Source: Synergistaceae bacterium
GTDB lineage: Bacteria > Synergistota > Synergistia > Synergistales > Synergistaceae
Length of the DNA stretch: 17,381 bases
NCBI GenBank assembly: GCA_012513245.1
Contig: JAAZCN010000200.1
Location: 1 to 17,381 of the forward strand
Reading direction: 5' to 3'
Shown here: positions 1 to 7,164 of the stretch, piece by piece
Layout: each line of letters begins with the position of its first letter
How positions within the stretch are numbered: position 1 is the first letter of the stretch
The notes under the pieces: model-generated
Database searches by the model: none
What the model was told of the DNA's origin: nothing
Seen by the model: only the letters and a program-made list of their open reading frames with translations
Program-made: the position numbers and the translations under genes

Positions 1-14
1 CTAGCCTAGGCTAG
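1..14. repeat. 14-bp perfect palindrome over the cspA stop
   Basis: The first 14 bases read the same on both strands, and the cspA stop codon (TAG, 11-13 on the minus strand) lies inside. It touches the window edge, so the full hairpin may be longer. It may be part of a transcription terminator for cspA, but no T-tract can be seen because the downstream side is outside the window. Confidence 0.5.
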
Positions 15-214
15 ATCTTCTCGACGTCAGAAGCCTGGGGGCCTTTGCTGCCCTGCGTGATTTCGAAGGATACTTTCTGACCTTCATCAAGGGTTTTGAA
101 GCCGTCGCCCTGGATGGCGCTGAAATGTACAAAGACATCATTGCCTTCATCTGTGGTGATAAATCCGTAACCCTTAGTTGCGTTAAACCATTTTACTGTT
201 CCGTTGCTTTTCAA
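11..214 (-). CDS. cspA: Cold-shock protein, CspA family
   Basis: This encodes a single cold-shock domain of 67 residues that binds single-stranded RNA and DNA. Such proteins act as RNA chaperones in the cytoplasm, melting mRNA structure in the cold or during growth. The family signature is clear: NGTVKWFN at the N-terminus, then KGYGFI (RNP1) and DVFVHFSAI (RNP2), and a C-terminal GPQASDV segment. I chose the TTG at 214-212 as start. It lies 7 nt behind a GGAGG at 226-222 and gives the usual family length. The longer frame reaching 232 would put the ribosome binding site inside the gene. The gene is divergent from clpB. The family assignment is certain; which csp paralogue it is cannot be said. 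Confidence 0.95.
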   Translation of the reverse strand: MKSNGTVKWFNATKGYGFITTDEGNDVFVHFSAIQGDGFKTLDEGQKVSFEITQGSKGPQASDVEKI

Positions 215-216
215 TA

Positions 217-231
217 TGTTGCCTCCCAACA
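217..231 (-). promoter_or_regulatory. Hairpin presenting the cspA ribosome binding site
   Basis: On the minus strand the sequence forms a 5-bp stem, TGTTG/CAACA, whose 5-nt loop is exactly GGAGG, the Shine-Dalgarno core of cspA. The structure is seen in the sequence. A role in temperature control of translation is inference. Confidence 0.4.
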
Positions 232-266
232 AAAAATATTATAATCGGATTTCCTCCGACCATGCA

Positions 267-295
267 ACTCTAAACTTATATTTGACACTTGTCAA
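267..295 (-). promoter_or_regulatory. Candidate cspA promoter
   Basis: On the minus strand there is a perfect -35 TTGACA (295-290), a 17-nt spacer and a -10 TAGAGT (272-267, 4 of 6). The -35 is one arm of the palindrome TTGACA-CT-TGTCAA (282-295). An alternative is the perfect TATAAT at 243-238 with a poor -35 TTGCAT at 267-262 and an 18-nt spacer. That would leave a very short leader. Confidence 0.45.
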
Positions 296-468
296 GCACA
301 TTTAACTAAATATTTGCCATATATTGCCTATTGTGTTGAAATATCAGCATTTTTTTTGAACTATAATAACATTTATTAAAAACAAAAGAAAACGTTTGAT
401 ATTACCAGATAAAATGGCATTAAACGAAATATTTGCTTGTAATCAGGTGTAGTTTTGATCTTTAGGAG

Positions 469-512
469 TTGTTTGATTTAGTCTGACCTATATAATATCA
501 AAGAATGGTCAG
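469..512 (+). promoter_or_regulatory. clpB promoter with flanking inverted repeat
   Basis: A perfect -10 TATAAT lies at 491-496 with a weak -35 TTGTTT at 469-474 and a 16-nt spacer. CTGACC (483-488) and GGTCAG (507-512) form an exact 6-bp inverted repeat around the -10 and the expected start site, with 18 nt between the arms. That layout suits a repressor operator. The promoter is fairly likely; the operator is inference. Confidence 0.5.
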
Positions 513-534
513 TAATGGTTAATATGTTTTACAA

Positions 535-547
535 AGGAGGGCTCCTC
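535..547 (+). promoter_or_regulatory. clpB ribosome binding site inside a small hairpin
   Basis: AAGGAGG ends 7 nt before the ATG at 548. The spacer is CT-rich and complementary to it, so AGGA (535-538) can pair with TCCT (543-546), or GAGG (537-540) with CCTC (544-547). The site decides the start codon. It may be hidden at low temperature, but the stem is only 4-5 bp. Confidence 0.45.
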
Positions 548-3151
548 ATGGATATGAATAAACTTACACAGAAATCACAGAAAGCATTTTACGATGCTCA
601 GAACATTGCAATAAAACATGGCCACCAAGAGGTCGACAGCGAACATTTGGCTCTTGCGCTTATAAGCCAGGAAAACGGCCTCATTCCAAAACTTATTGTC
701 AGAATGGGCCTTCCTGCTGAAAATATCAAGAACGCTTTTGAGATAGACCTCAGGAAAAGGCCGAGAGTCTCCGGAGCAGGCCAGGAGGCCGGCAAAATTT
801 TTGTATCACAGAGACTTTCACAATTGGTTGTCAATGCCGGGGAAGAGGCTAAAAAACTCAAAGATGAATACGTCTCAGTAGAACATATTTTTCTCGCTAT
901 GCTTTCAGAGGGAGCTTCTACCCCAACAGGGAAAATTTTCGCAACCTTTGGACTTACTAAAGACAGTTTTCTGATAACTTTATGTGAAGTCAGAGGCAAC
1001 CAGAGAGTAACAACCGACAATCCCGAAGACACTTATGAAGTTCTGGAGAAATATGGTACGGATCTGGTAAAGGCTGCCCGGGACAACAAGCTTGATCCTG
1101 TAATCGGCCGCGATGAAGAGATAAGAAGGGTAGTAAGGATATTAAGCAGAAAGACTAAAAACAACCCTGTCCTGATAGGAGAACCCGGCGTGGGCAAAAC
1201 AGCGATCGTTGAAGGCCTGGCAATTAGGATCCATAGGGGAGATGTTCCTGAAGGGCTGAAGAACTGCTCTATTTTTGCACTCGACATGGGGTCACTGCTT
1301 GCAGGCGCAAAATACAGGGGTGAATTTGAGGAAAGGCTCAAGGCTGTCCTTAATGAAGTAAAAAAGAGCGAAGGACAGATCATCCTTTTCATCGATGAAC
1401 TACACACTATTGTAGGGGCAGGTAAGGCTGAAGGCGCTATTGATGCAGGCAACATGCTCAAGCCAATGCTTGCTCGCGGAGAGCTCCATTGTATAGGCGC
1501 AACGACACTGGAAGAATACAGAAACTATATCGAGAAGGACGCTGCTCTTGAAAGAAGGTTCCAGCCCGTATTGGTCGAGGCTCCTAATGTTGAAGACACT
1601 ATCTCTATACTGAGAGGCCTCAAAGAACGTTTCCAGCTCCATCACGGGGTTAGGATACAGGACAATGCGCTTGTAGCAGCTGCTGTACTTTCAAACCGAT
1701 ACATCGCAGACAGGTTCCTGCCTGACAAGGCCATCGACCTCGTTGACGAGGCAGGCGCAATGATAAGGACAGATATTGATTCCATGCCGGCTGAGTTGGA
1801 CGATGTATCTCGCCGGGTAATGCAGCTGGAGATCGAAGAGGCCGCTTTGAAAAATGAAAAGGACAAAGCCAGCAAAAACCGCCTTAAAACACTGCAGAAA
1901 GAACTTGCTGACATGAAAGAGAAGGCTAATACACTCCGTGCCCGGTATGAAGCTGAAAAAAAAGATATTTCTAAGGTCAGGGGCATGCGTGAAGAAATTG
2001 AAAAAGTTAAGCATGAGATCGAAAAGGCCGAGAGAGAATATGACCTGAACAAGGCAGCGCAGCTTCGTCACGGAACACTGCCCGACCTTGAAAAAAAGCT
2101 CGAAGCGGAAGAAAAAACACTTGCTTCCGGCGGCGCTCGCCTCCTGAGGGAAGAGGTAACGGTCGAGGAAATAGCTCAGATAATAGCTAAATGGACAGGC
2201 ATACCTGTAACAAAGCTGATCGAGGGAGAAAGAGAAAAACTGCTCCATCTGGATTCTGAACTGCACCGGAGAGTAATAGGCCAAAATGAGGCTGTTGAAC
2301 TAGTAGCTGACGCTGTTCTAAGAGCTCGTTCCGGGATAAAGGATCCCAAAAGACCGATAGGCTCTTTTATCTTTCTGGGACCTACAGGGGTAGGTAAAAC
2401 TGAACTTGCAAGGGCGCTGGCAGAATCACTCTTCGATTCAGAGGAGAATATAGTAAGGATCGATATGTCTGAATACATGGAGAAACATTCTGTTTCCAGA
2501 TTAGTAGGAGCTCCTCCCGGATATGTAGGTTATGATGAGGGAGGCCAGCTTACCGAAGCAGTAAGAAGACATCCATATTCGGTGGTACTATTTGACGAAA
2601 TAGAAAAAGCGCATCCGGACATTTTCAACATACTGCTCCAGATACTTGATGACGGGCGTGCGACCGACAGCCATGGAAGGACTGTAAATTTCAAAAACTG
2701 TGTAATAATCATGACAAGCAACATTGGAGCACAGGACCTGATCGACGGCATGGACGCATTAACAGGCGATATCTCCGAAAGTGCGAGAGCCGAGGTAATG
2801 TCTGCCCTGAGAAGCAAATTCAGACCGGAATTCTTGAACAGGATCGATGAGATAATCTTTTTCAAGCCATTAAGGATGGAAGAGATCACCGAGATAGTGA
2901 AACTCCTCCTGAAGCTTCTGGAAGAACGCTTGAAGGAAAGGAACATCCTTCTCGAAGTTACCCCCGATGCGTTGAACATCATCGCCAAAAACGGTTATGA
3001 TCCGATCTACGGAGCAAGACCACTCAAAAGATATATGCAAAAAAAGCTTGAGACACAGATCGCGCGGCTTATAATAAGCGGTGAAGCTCCTGGGGGCTCA
3101 AAAATAATTGTCGAAAATCAGGGGAACGACCTTGTTGTTCAGATTGAGTGA
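548..3151 (+). CDS. clpB: ClpB/Hsp100 protein disaggregase
   Basis: An AAA+ hexameric chaperone of 867 residues that pulls polypeptides out of aggregates in the cytoplasm, working with DnaK. The order of domains is complete: a Clp N-terminal double repeat (about 1-145), then NBD1 with Walker A GEPGVGKT at 211-218 and the Walker B pair D283/E284. A charged coiled-coil middle domain follows (about 395-525), which sets ClpB apart from ClpA and ClpC. NBD2 has GPTGVGKT at 611-618, its Walker B Asp at 683 (FDEIE) and the sensor-2 arginine motif GARPLKR at 822-828. Length matches E. coli ClpB (857). The ATG at 548 is chosen over the upstream in-frame ATG at 515 because of the strong ribosome binding site and the family N-terminus. 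htpG follows after 133 bp and may be partly cotranscribed. Confidence 0.97.
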   Translation: MDMNKLTQKSQKAFYDAQNIAIKHGHQEVDSEHLALALISQENGLIPKLIVRMGLPAENIKNAFEIDLRKRPRVSGAGQEAGKIFVSQRLSQLVVNAGEEAKKLKDEYVSVEHIFLAMLSEGASTPTGKIFATFGLTKDSFLITLCEVRGNQRVTTDNPEDTYEVLEKYGTDLVKAARDNKLDPVIGRDEEIRRVVRILSRKTKNNPVLIGEPGVGKTAIVEGLAIRIHRGDVPEGLKNCSIFALDMGSLLAGAKYRGEFEERLKAVLNEVKKSEGQIILFIDELHTIVGAGKAEGAIDAGNMLKPMLARGELHCIGATTLEEYRNYIEKDAALERRFQPVLVEAPNVEDTISILRGLKERFQLHHGVRIQDNALVAAAVLSNRYIADRFLPDKAIDLVDEAGAMIRTDIDSMPAELDDVSRRVMQLEIEEAALKNEKDKASKNRLKTLQKELADMKEKANTLRARYEAEKKDISKVRGMREEIEKVKHEIEKAEREYDLNKAAQLRHGTLPDLEKKLEAEEKTLASGGARLLREEVTVEEIAQIIAKWTGIPVTKLIEGEREKLLHLDSELHRRVIGQNEAVELVADAVLRARSGIKDPKRPIGSFIFLGPTGVGKTELARALAESLFDSEENIVRIDMSEYMEKHSVSRLVGAPPGYVGYDEGGQLTEAVRRHPYSVVLFDEIEKAHPDIFNILLQILDDGRATDSHGRTVNFKNCVIIMTSNIGAQDLIDGMDALTGDISESARAEVMSALRSKFRPEFLNRIDEIIFFKPLRMEEITEIVKLLLKLLEERLKERNILLEVTPDALNIIAKNGYDPIYGARPLKRYMQKKLETQIARLIISGEAPGGSKIIVENQGNDLVVQIE

Positions 3152-3284
3152 TCTCCGGATTTAAGGAACAGTTCGCTGACTTCGAACGGCAAAATGTAGA
3201 AATTACGGGGCTGCGTAAGAATTGGTTATTTGTTGCCGACCGGATATTTATTAAATCAAACAACAAGATCAGGGAGGATATTGA

Positions 3285-5165
3285 ATGTCACAGAACATTG
3301 AGAAGCATGAATTCCAAAGCGAAGCCAAGCAAGTCCTTGAGTTGATGATCAACTCTGTTTACTCCAACCCGGATATTTTTCTAAGGGAGCTCATTTCCAA
3401 CGCGTCAGACGCACTGGATAAGCTGAGGATCGAGAGCCTAAGCAACACAGACCTTTCCGATACGGCAAAAGACGGTGAGATCAGGATCGAGATAGATAAA
3501 GAGTCAAAAATCCTGACAGTGAGCGACAACGGTATAGGGATGGAACGAGAGGACCTTGTCTCATACCTTGGCACTATTGCAAGAAGCGGGACAAAAGAGT
3601 TCGTTAAAGCGATGCAGGAAGCTGCCTCATCAAAAAACGGCGACCTTATCGGACAGTTTGGCGTAGGTTTTTATTCCAGTTTCATAGCAGCTGACAAAGT
3701 TGTCGTTGAGACTAGAAAAGCCGGTTCCGACAAGAGCTGGATATGGGAGTCCGAAGGCGAAGGCACATATACGATAAGTGAAGGAAATCGCGGATATAAC
3801 GGCACAACTATAACTCTTCACATGAAAGAGAAAGATAAGGATAACGAAGCTTCAAAAGACTATCTTTCAGAATGGGCTCTGAGGGAAATAATCAAACAGT
3901 ATTCTGATTTTGTCACCTACCCTATCTATCTTGAAGACAAATCAAAAGAAAAAAAAGAAGAGACGAAGGACGAACCGGTCAACTCTATGAAGGCCCTATG
4001 GACTAGGCCGGAGAGTGAGGTAAGCGAGGAAGAGTACAAAGAATTTTACCGCCACCTGTCTCATGACTGGGATGACCCGATGGAGCGCATCAACTATAAA
4101 GCGGAAGGCTCCAGTGAATTTCGGGCGCTGCTCTATATTCCATCCCGTCCTCCTGTGGATCTTTTCTACCAGGAAGGAAAGCACGGGGTCCAGCTCTACA
4201 TACGCCGTGTCTTTATCATGAGCGACTGCCGCGAGCTGATACCGGAGTACCTGCGTTTTATCAAAGGCGTTGTTGATTCAGAAGATCTGTCCTTGAATAT
4301 CTCACGAGAGATCCTTCAGCAGGACAGGCAAACCACTATGATCAAAAGCAGTCTGACCCGCAAAGTGCTTGATACTATCAAAAAAATGAAATCAGACCGC
4401 CCGGACGAATATAAAAAATTCTGGCAGATATTCGGCATGGTCCTCAAGGAAGGGATAATCTCCGATACAAAGAACCGTGAACAGATAATGAAACTCTGTC
4501 TCCTTGACAGCTCCAAAGGCGAAAAGACCACTCTTGAAGAGTACGTTTCAAAGATGGCGGACGGTCAGAAAAATATTTACTACATCACCGGCGGTCCGGT
4601 CAAAAACCTTGAGATCTCACCAAAGATCGAGGGGTTTAAAAAGAAAAACATCGAAGTCCTGCTGCTCGGAGATGCCGTTGACGAAATCTGGGTAAACCAT
4701 GCCAGAAAATTCGATGAATATGATTTCGTATCAGTGTCACAGGAAGACATAGCACTGCCCGAAGGAAGTGAGTTCGATAGCGCAGAGGGAAAAGAAGAGC
4801 TCGAAAAAACCGGGTTCATCTCAAAACTCAAGGAATCTCTTGCTAATATGGTTGATGATGTAAAAATATCCACAAGGCTGGTTGACTCCCCTGCCTGTTT
4901 CGTCCAGAAGGGAGAGCCTATCTCACCGCAGATGAGGAACTTCTTCCGCAGCATGGGACAGGAAGTACCCGAGGAAAAGAAGATCCTTGAGGTCAACCCT
5001 TCACATCCTCTTATTAAGAAAATCGCTTCTGAGACAGAAAAAGGAAGTGCCGATGTCGCAGAGTGGGCAAATGTCCTGATGGGCCTTGCTGCGATTTGCG
5101 AAGGAGAGCCGGTTGAGGACGGAAAGAAGTTCACAAAACTTTTAACAAAACTTCTGGACAAGTAA
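3285..5165 (+). CDS. htpG: Chaperone HtpG (Hsp90)
   Basis: A cytoplasmic ATP-dependent Hsp90 dimer of 626 residues (E. coli HtpG has 624) that remodels client proteins late in folding. The N-terminal GHKL ATPase domain carries the catalytic Glu35 and the Mg-binding Asn39 (RELISNASDA), the nucleotide-binding DNGIGM around Asp81, GTIARSGTK and the lid GQFGVGFYSSF. The middle domain has the conserved NISREILQQ segment with its catalytic arginine. The C-terminal dimerisation part ends near KLLTKLLDK. Unlike eukaryotic forms, it has only a short charged linker (around residues 222-230) and no MEEVD tail. AGGGAGG (3271-3277) lies 7 nt before the ATG. It follows clpB and precedes a strong terminator. 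No CIRCE operator was seen upstream. Confidence 0.97.
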   Translation: MSQNIEKHEFQSEAKQVLELMINSVYSNPDIFLRELISNASDALDKLRIESLSNTDLSDTAKDGEIRIEIDKESKILTVSDNGIGMEREDLVSYLGTIARSGTKEFVKAMQEAASSKNGDLIGQFGVGFYSSFIAADKVVVETRKAGSDKSWIWESEGEGTYTISEGNRGYNGTTITLHMKEKDKDNEASKDYLSEWALREIIKQYSDFVTYPIYLEDKSKEKKEETKDEPVNSMKALWTRPESEVSEEEYKEFYRHLSHDWDDPMERINYKAEGSSEFRALLYIPSRPPVDLFYQEGKHGVQLYIRRVFIMSDCRELIPEYLRFIKGVVDSEDLSLNISREILQQDRQTTMIKSSLTRKVLDTIKKMKSDRPDEYKKFWQIFGMVLKEGIISDTKNREQIMKLCLLDSSKGEKTTLEEYVSKMADGQKNIYYITGGPVKNLEISPKIEGFKKKNIEVLLLGDAVDEIWVNHARKFDEYDFVSVSQEDIALPEGSEFDSAEGKEELEKTGFISKLKESLANMVDDVKISTRLVDSPACFVQKGEPISPQMRNFFRSMGQEVPEEKKILEVNPSHPLIKKIASETEKGSADVAEWANVLMGLAAICEGEPVEDGKKFTKLLTKLLDK

Positions 5166-5195
5166 CCTTGACCAAGACCAAAATTTACCTGCCGG

Positions 5196-5223
5196 TGCCC
5201 GGTCTTTACCGGGCATCTTTTTT
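5196..5223 (+). terminator. Rho-independent terminator after htpG
   Basis: A GC-rich 8-bp perfect stem TGCCCGGT/ACCGGGCA (5196-5203 and 5208-5215) with a CTTT loop is followed by a T-rich tract (TCTTTTTT). It lies 30 nt after the htpG stop and ends the clpB-htpG unit. Confidence 0.93.
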
Positions 5224-5233
5224 ATTTGCGCTA

Positions 5234-5252
5234 AAACAGAGAGCCTCTGTTT
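5234..5252 (+). other. Hairpin upstream of the secreted-protein gene
   Basis: An 8-bp perfect stem AAACAGAG/CTCTGTTT with an AGC loop lies between the htpG terminator and the next gene. No T-tract follows directly, so it is not a standard terminator. It could be an operator or a leader structure. The stem is seen; the role is unknown. Confidence 0.35.
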
Positions 5253-5320
5253 CCCCCTTTCTCTGCCTCTTATCGACAAAATTCCTTTATACGAATTATT
5301 TGTTATGTTACACTTATCGA

Positions 5321-6025
5321 ATGAAGAAAATATTATTGACCTTACTCATGATCTTTTTATATTTCGCAAGTCCGGCGGCTGCTTTTGAAAAGGCAGCTCC
5401 TATGGATTTTATTTTCAAGGGCGGGGACTACCGTGAGCGGATAACAATGGTGATAGAAGCCCCAATTACAGCAAGGATAAAGGGTCCCGAAGGCTCCTTT
5501 ATATACATTGATTTCGCAGGAAGAAGCGAACTTGAAAACACTAAAACTGACGATAACGGGATAGAGACATATTCTGCGACCCCGGAATCTGTTTCCATCA
5601 GATCGGACAGAGAAGACTTTGATGTCAGTGCATTTTCTGCAGGATTGATCTACGAACCGATAACATCTTCACTTGCCTGGTTTGTGCGGTCATCTTACCC
5701 TGATCATCCTGAGGAGAAATGGACAAAAGAACTTAACGAAAACGAATATCCGTTTATCGGATTTCAGACAACAATTACAGCTGATGTAGGGACTAATGCT
5801 ATCCTGGTGCAATATGCGGGGATCGTTCCCGATACAAATGAAATAGTGCTTGAAGTAACAGATGCTGACGGTCCCGATACCTTGATAAGAAAGATCATTT
5901 ACCCCACTGAGGTCCCCGGCTACTTCCAGATGCCCGGAGGCGGCATTCTGGGCATCGAAAAGATAGAGACTGAAGAGGGGATCCCTATGCTCCATTATGT
6001 TTGGGCAAAGGAACCACCTCTCTAG
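5321..6025 (+). CDS. Secreted protein of unknown function
   Basis: A 234-residue protein whose family I do not recognise. The N-terminus is a classical Sec signal peptide: two lysines, a hydrophobic core (about residues 4-16) and SPAAA, with probable cleavage after Ala21. No lipobox, no later membrane segment and no cysteine is seen in the mature part, so it is probably periplasmic or exported. The mature chain is acidic and has many alternating hydrophobic stretches (for example VVF-like strands such as EIVLEVTDADG), which suggests a beta-rich fold. I chose the ATG at 5321 because it opens the signal peptide. The frame continues upstream through the htpG terminator, which cannot be part of the gene. 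No good ribosome binding site or promoter was found. It converges on the flavoprotein gene. Confidence 0.75.
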   Translation: MKKILLTLLMIFLYFASPAAAFEKAAPMDFIFKGGDYRERITMVIEAPITARIKGPEGSFIYIDFAGRSELENTKTDDNGIETYSATPESVSIRSDREDFDVSAFSAGLIYEPITSSLAWFVRSSYPDHPEEKWTKELNENEYPFIGFQTTITADVGTNAILVQYAGIVPDTNEIVLEVTDADGPDTLIRKIIYPTEVPGYFQMPGGGILGIEKIETEEGIPMLHYVWAKEPPL

Positions 6026-6085
6026 GATCAAGTCGTGCTCTATCACTTTTTGGGCGAATACAGTAAACGTTTCTCTAGAATTACC

Positions 6086-6652
6086 TTACAGCGTTTTGCC
6101 GAGTTCCTTTGCCTTTTTAAGGTAGTCTGTTCCCTTGGTCTCCATTTCACCTTTTGAAAAAATTCCGGGCACGCAGATTTGCCCAAGGACTTTCCAGCCA
6201 AGATAATCTGTCGCATATTTGAACGAAGCTGTCATTCCTTCAAACTTCTCTTCTTCCCCATCACCGGCGGCTGCAAGAAGTATCGTTTTCTTATCCTTAA
6301 CATTGCGGGGGGCATCTGCCGCGTAAAAAGGAATGAGACGGTCCCATACCGGCTTGATCTGGGTGCACCATGAATAAAAATAGAGAGGCGAGACAAAGAC
6401 AACTACCGAAGCGGCTTCAATTTCAGGATAAACTTTGTCATTCATATCGTCGTTAAGGATACAGGGTTTCCCTGTGCTCCAACATTTACGGCAGTCCGTG
6501 CAACCCTTAAGATCCATTGAGGCAAGCCTTACCTTGCGGATCTCGTAACCTTTTTCTTTCGCACCCTCTGCAAGTGCATCTGCAAGTTTTTCAGTGTTTC
6601 CGCCAGCTCTGGGACTCCCAAGCAACATTGTAAGTACCTTTTTATTTTCCAT
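6086..6652 (-). CDS. Iron-sulfur flavoprotein / NADPH-dependent FMN reductase family
   Basis: A 188-residue cytoplasmic flavodoxin-fold protein. GSPRAGGNTEKL at residues 12-23 is the FMN phosphate loop, and VFVSPLYFYSWCTQIKPVWDRL (about 84-105) is the second FMN-contact region of the family. Cys51, Cys54, Cys57 and Cys64 form a compact CX2CX2CX6C motif like that binding a 4Fe-4S cluster in archaeal iron-sulfur flavoproteins. Such proteins shuttle electrons, often from ferredoxin, in anaerobes, and some reduce oxygen species or quinones. A disulfide role for these cysteines is an alternative. AGGAGG (6666-6661) lies 8 nt before the ATG. The gene has its own promoter. A ferredoxin gene lies upstream on the same strand, but a terminator separates them. 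The exact substrate is unknown. Confidence 0.85.
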   Translation of the reverse strand: MENKKVLTMLLGSPRAGGNTEKLADALAEGAKEKGYEIRKVRLASMDLKGCTDCRKCWSTGKPCILNDDMNDKVYPEIEAASVVVFVSPLYFYSWCTQIKPVWDRLIPFYAADAPRNVKDKKTILLAAAGDGEEEKFEGMTASFKYATDYLGWKVLGQICVPGIFSKGEMETKGTDYLKKAKELGKTL

Positions 6653-6696
6653 TATTATTTCCTCCTCAAGAAATGTTTTTACTTCGACTAAATAAC

Positions 6697-6725
6697 ATTA
6701 TAACGTAAGGTTCAAACATTTTCAG
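6697..6725 (-). promoter_or_regulatory. Promoter of the iron-sulfur flavoprotein gene
   Basis: On the minus strand there is a -35 CTGAAA (6725-6720, 4 of 6), a 17-nt spacer and a perfect -10 TATAAT (6702-6697), about 45 nt before the start codon. Confidence 0.6.
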
Positions 6726-6746
6726 CCAACAGCAAGTCAATATACA

Positions 6747-6789
6747 TCAAAAAGCCCTGCTAAGTCTAAACTCAAGCAGGGCTTTTTGA
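6747..6789 (-). terminator. Terminator after the ferredoxin-tRNA unit
   Basis: A 15-bp perfect inverted repeat (6747-6761 and 6775-6789) with core AGCAGGGC/GCCCTGCT and a 13-nt loop. Runs of A and T form the outer stem, so it can work in both directions. On the minus strand it lies about 40 nt after the tRNA and ahead of the flavoprotein promoter. Confidence 0.9.
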
Positions 6790-6790
6790 T

Positions 6791-6820
6791 TATTTCGAAC
6801 AGCTATATTTCGAACAGCTG
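6791..6820. repeat. 15-bp tandem duplication in the tRNA trailer
   Basis: Two head-to-tail copies of a 15-bp unit (6791-6805 and 6806-6820) differ only at the last base. Each holds the palindrome TTCGAA. They lie between the tRNA 3' end and its terminator and look like a replication-slippage duplication. Confidence 0.8.
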
Positions 6821-6830
6821 ATTTTTTTGA

Positions 6831-6907
6831 TGGTGGGCCCATCAGGAATCGAACCTGAAACCATCCGGTTATGAGCCGGGAGCTCTAGCCAATTGAGCTA
6901 TGGGCCC
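6831..6907 (-). tRNA. tRNA with CAT anticodon (Met or Ile2)
   Basis: A 77-nt cloverleaf with encoded CCA. It has a perfect 7-bp acceptor stem (GGGCCCA/TGGGCCC), a D stem GCTC/GAGC, an anticodon loop CTCATAA with CAT at 6873-6871, a 5-nt variable loop, and a T stem TCAGG/CCTGA with loop TTCGATT. The first pair fits an elongator tRNA, not initiator fMet. The CAT anticodon is shared by elongator Met and by Ile2, whose C34 is changed to lysidine by TilS. The GGCTCATAACC anticodon arm resembles known Ile2 tRNAs, so I lean slightly to Ile2. The pair at the base of the anticodon stem (27-43) is C-A, a mismatch. The 5' end is only 7 nt from the ferredoxin stop codon, with no promoter between. Confidence 0.95.
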
Positions 6908-6914
6908 GAGTTTG

Positions 6915-7094
6915 TTAATCTATCGTTATTGCTGATACAGGACAACTGTCTGCAGCCTCTTTGGCACAGTCAGTAACTTCCTGAGAAATAACCATGGCCT
7001 TTCCTTCCTCTTCATCAAGCTTAAAAACTTTCGGACAAAGCTGAGAGCAAACTCCGCATCCTATACACTCATCGAGGTTGATCTTGATCCCCAT
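6915..7094 (-). CDS. Ferredoxin, single [4Fe-4S] cluster
   Basis: A 59-residue small electron carrier of the anaerobic cytoplasm. It has CX2CX2C (Cys10, Cys13, Cys16) and a distant CP motif (Cys51), which together bind one cubane cluster. Cys20 and Cys43 are where the Thermotoga maritima ferredoxin has a disulfide. The whole chain resembles that protein closely in length and spacing, for example DECIGCGVC near the start and AADSCP near the end. GGAGG lies 9-10 nt before the ATG at 7094. An overlapping ATG at 7099 is out of frame. It has its own strong promoter and is followed within 7 nt by a tRNA. Partners are likely low-potential redox enzymes; the nearby iron-sulfur flavoprotein is a possible but unproven one. 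Confidence 0.95.
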   Translation of the reverse strand: MGIKINLDECIGCGVCSQLCPKVFKLDEEEGKAMVISQEVTDCAKEAADSCPVSAITID

Positions 7095-7122
7095 GACATG
7101 GTCACCTCCCTTACGGCGTAAG

Positions 7123-7151
7123 ATTCTACGCTAATAATAGAAATACGTCAA
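7123..7151 (-). promoter_or_regulatory. Promoter of the ferredoxin-tRNA unit
   Basis: On the minus strand there is a -35 TTGACG (7151-7146, 5 of 6), an exact 17-nt spacer and a -10 TAGAAT (7128-7123, 5 of 6). It lies in the short gap between purR and the ferredoxin, so that unit can be made independently of purR. Confidence 0.8.
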
Positions 7152-7164
7152 ATAGAAATTTTAT

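Larger units (their letters stand above)
215..547. other. AT-rich divergent intergenic region, cspA/clpB
   Basis: This 333-bp gap between two divergent genes has no credible coding frame. It holds the cspA promoter candidates at the left and the clpB promoter at the right (469-512). The part between about 300 and 450 is very AT-rich with T and A runs and shows no clear motif. No CIRCE element (the HrcA operator of many heat-shock genes) was seen. Confidence 0.7.

Noticed and set aside
233..547. CIRCE (HrcA) operator for the chaperone genes
   Set aside because: I looked for TTAGCACTC and its complement at suitable spacing before clpB and htpG and did not see it.
3148..3345. 65-residue plus-strand frame between clpB and htpG
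   Set aside because: It overlaps both the clpB stop and the htpG start region in another frame, with no ribosome binding site or family resemblance.
4580..5161. 193-residue frame opposite htpG, and similar long frames opposite clpB, selB and lepA
   Set aside because: They are serine-rich antisense shadows of strongly conserved genes, with no start signals of their own.
5168..5320. N-terminal extension of the secreted protein
   Set aside because: It would be translated from within the htpG terminator, and the signal peptide begins only at 5321.
6026..6085. Terminator between the convergent secreted-protein and flavoprotein genes
   Set aside because: No stem of useful length followed by a T-tract was found in this gap.
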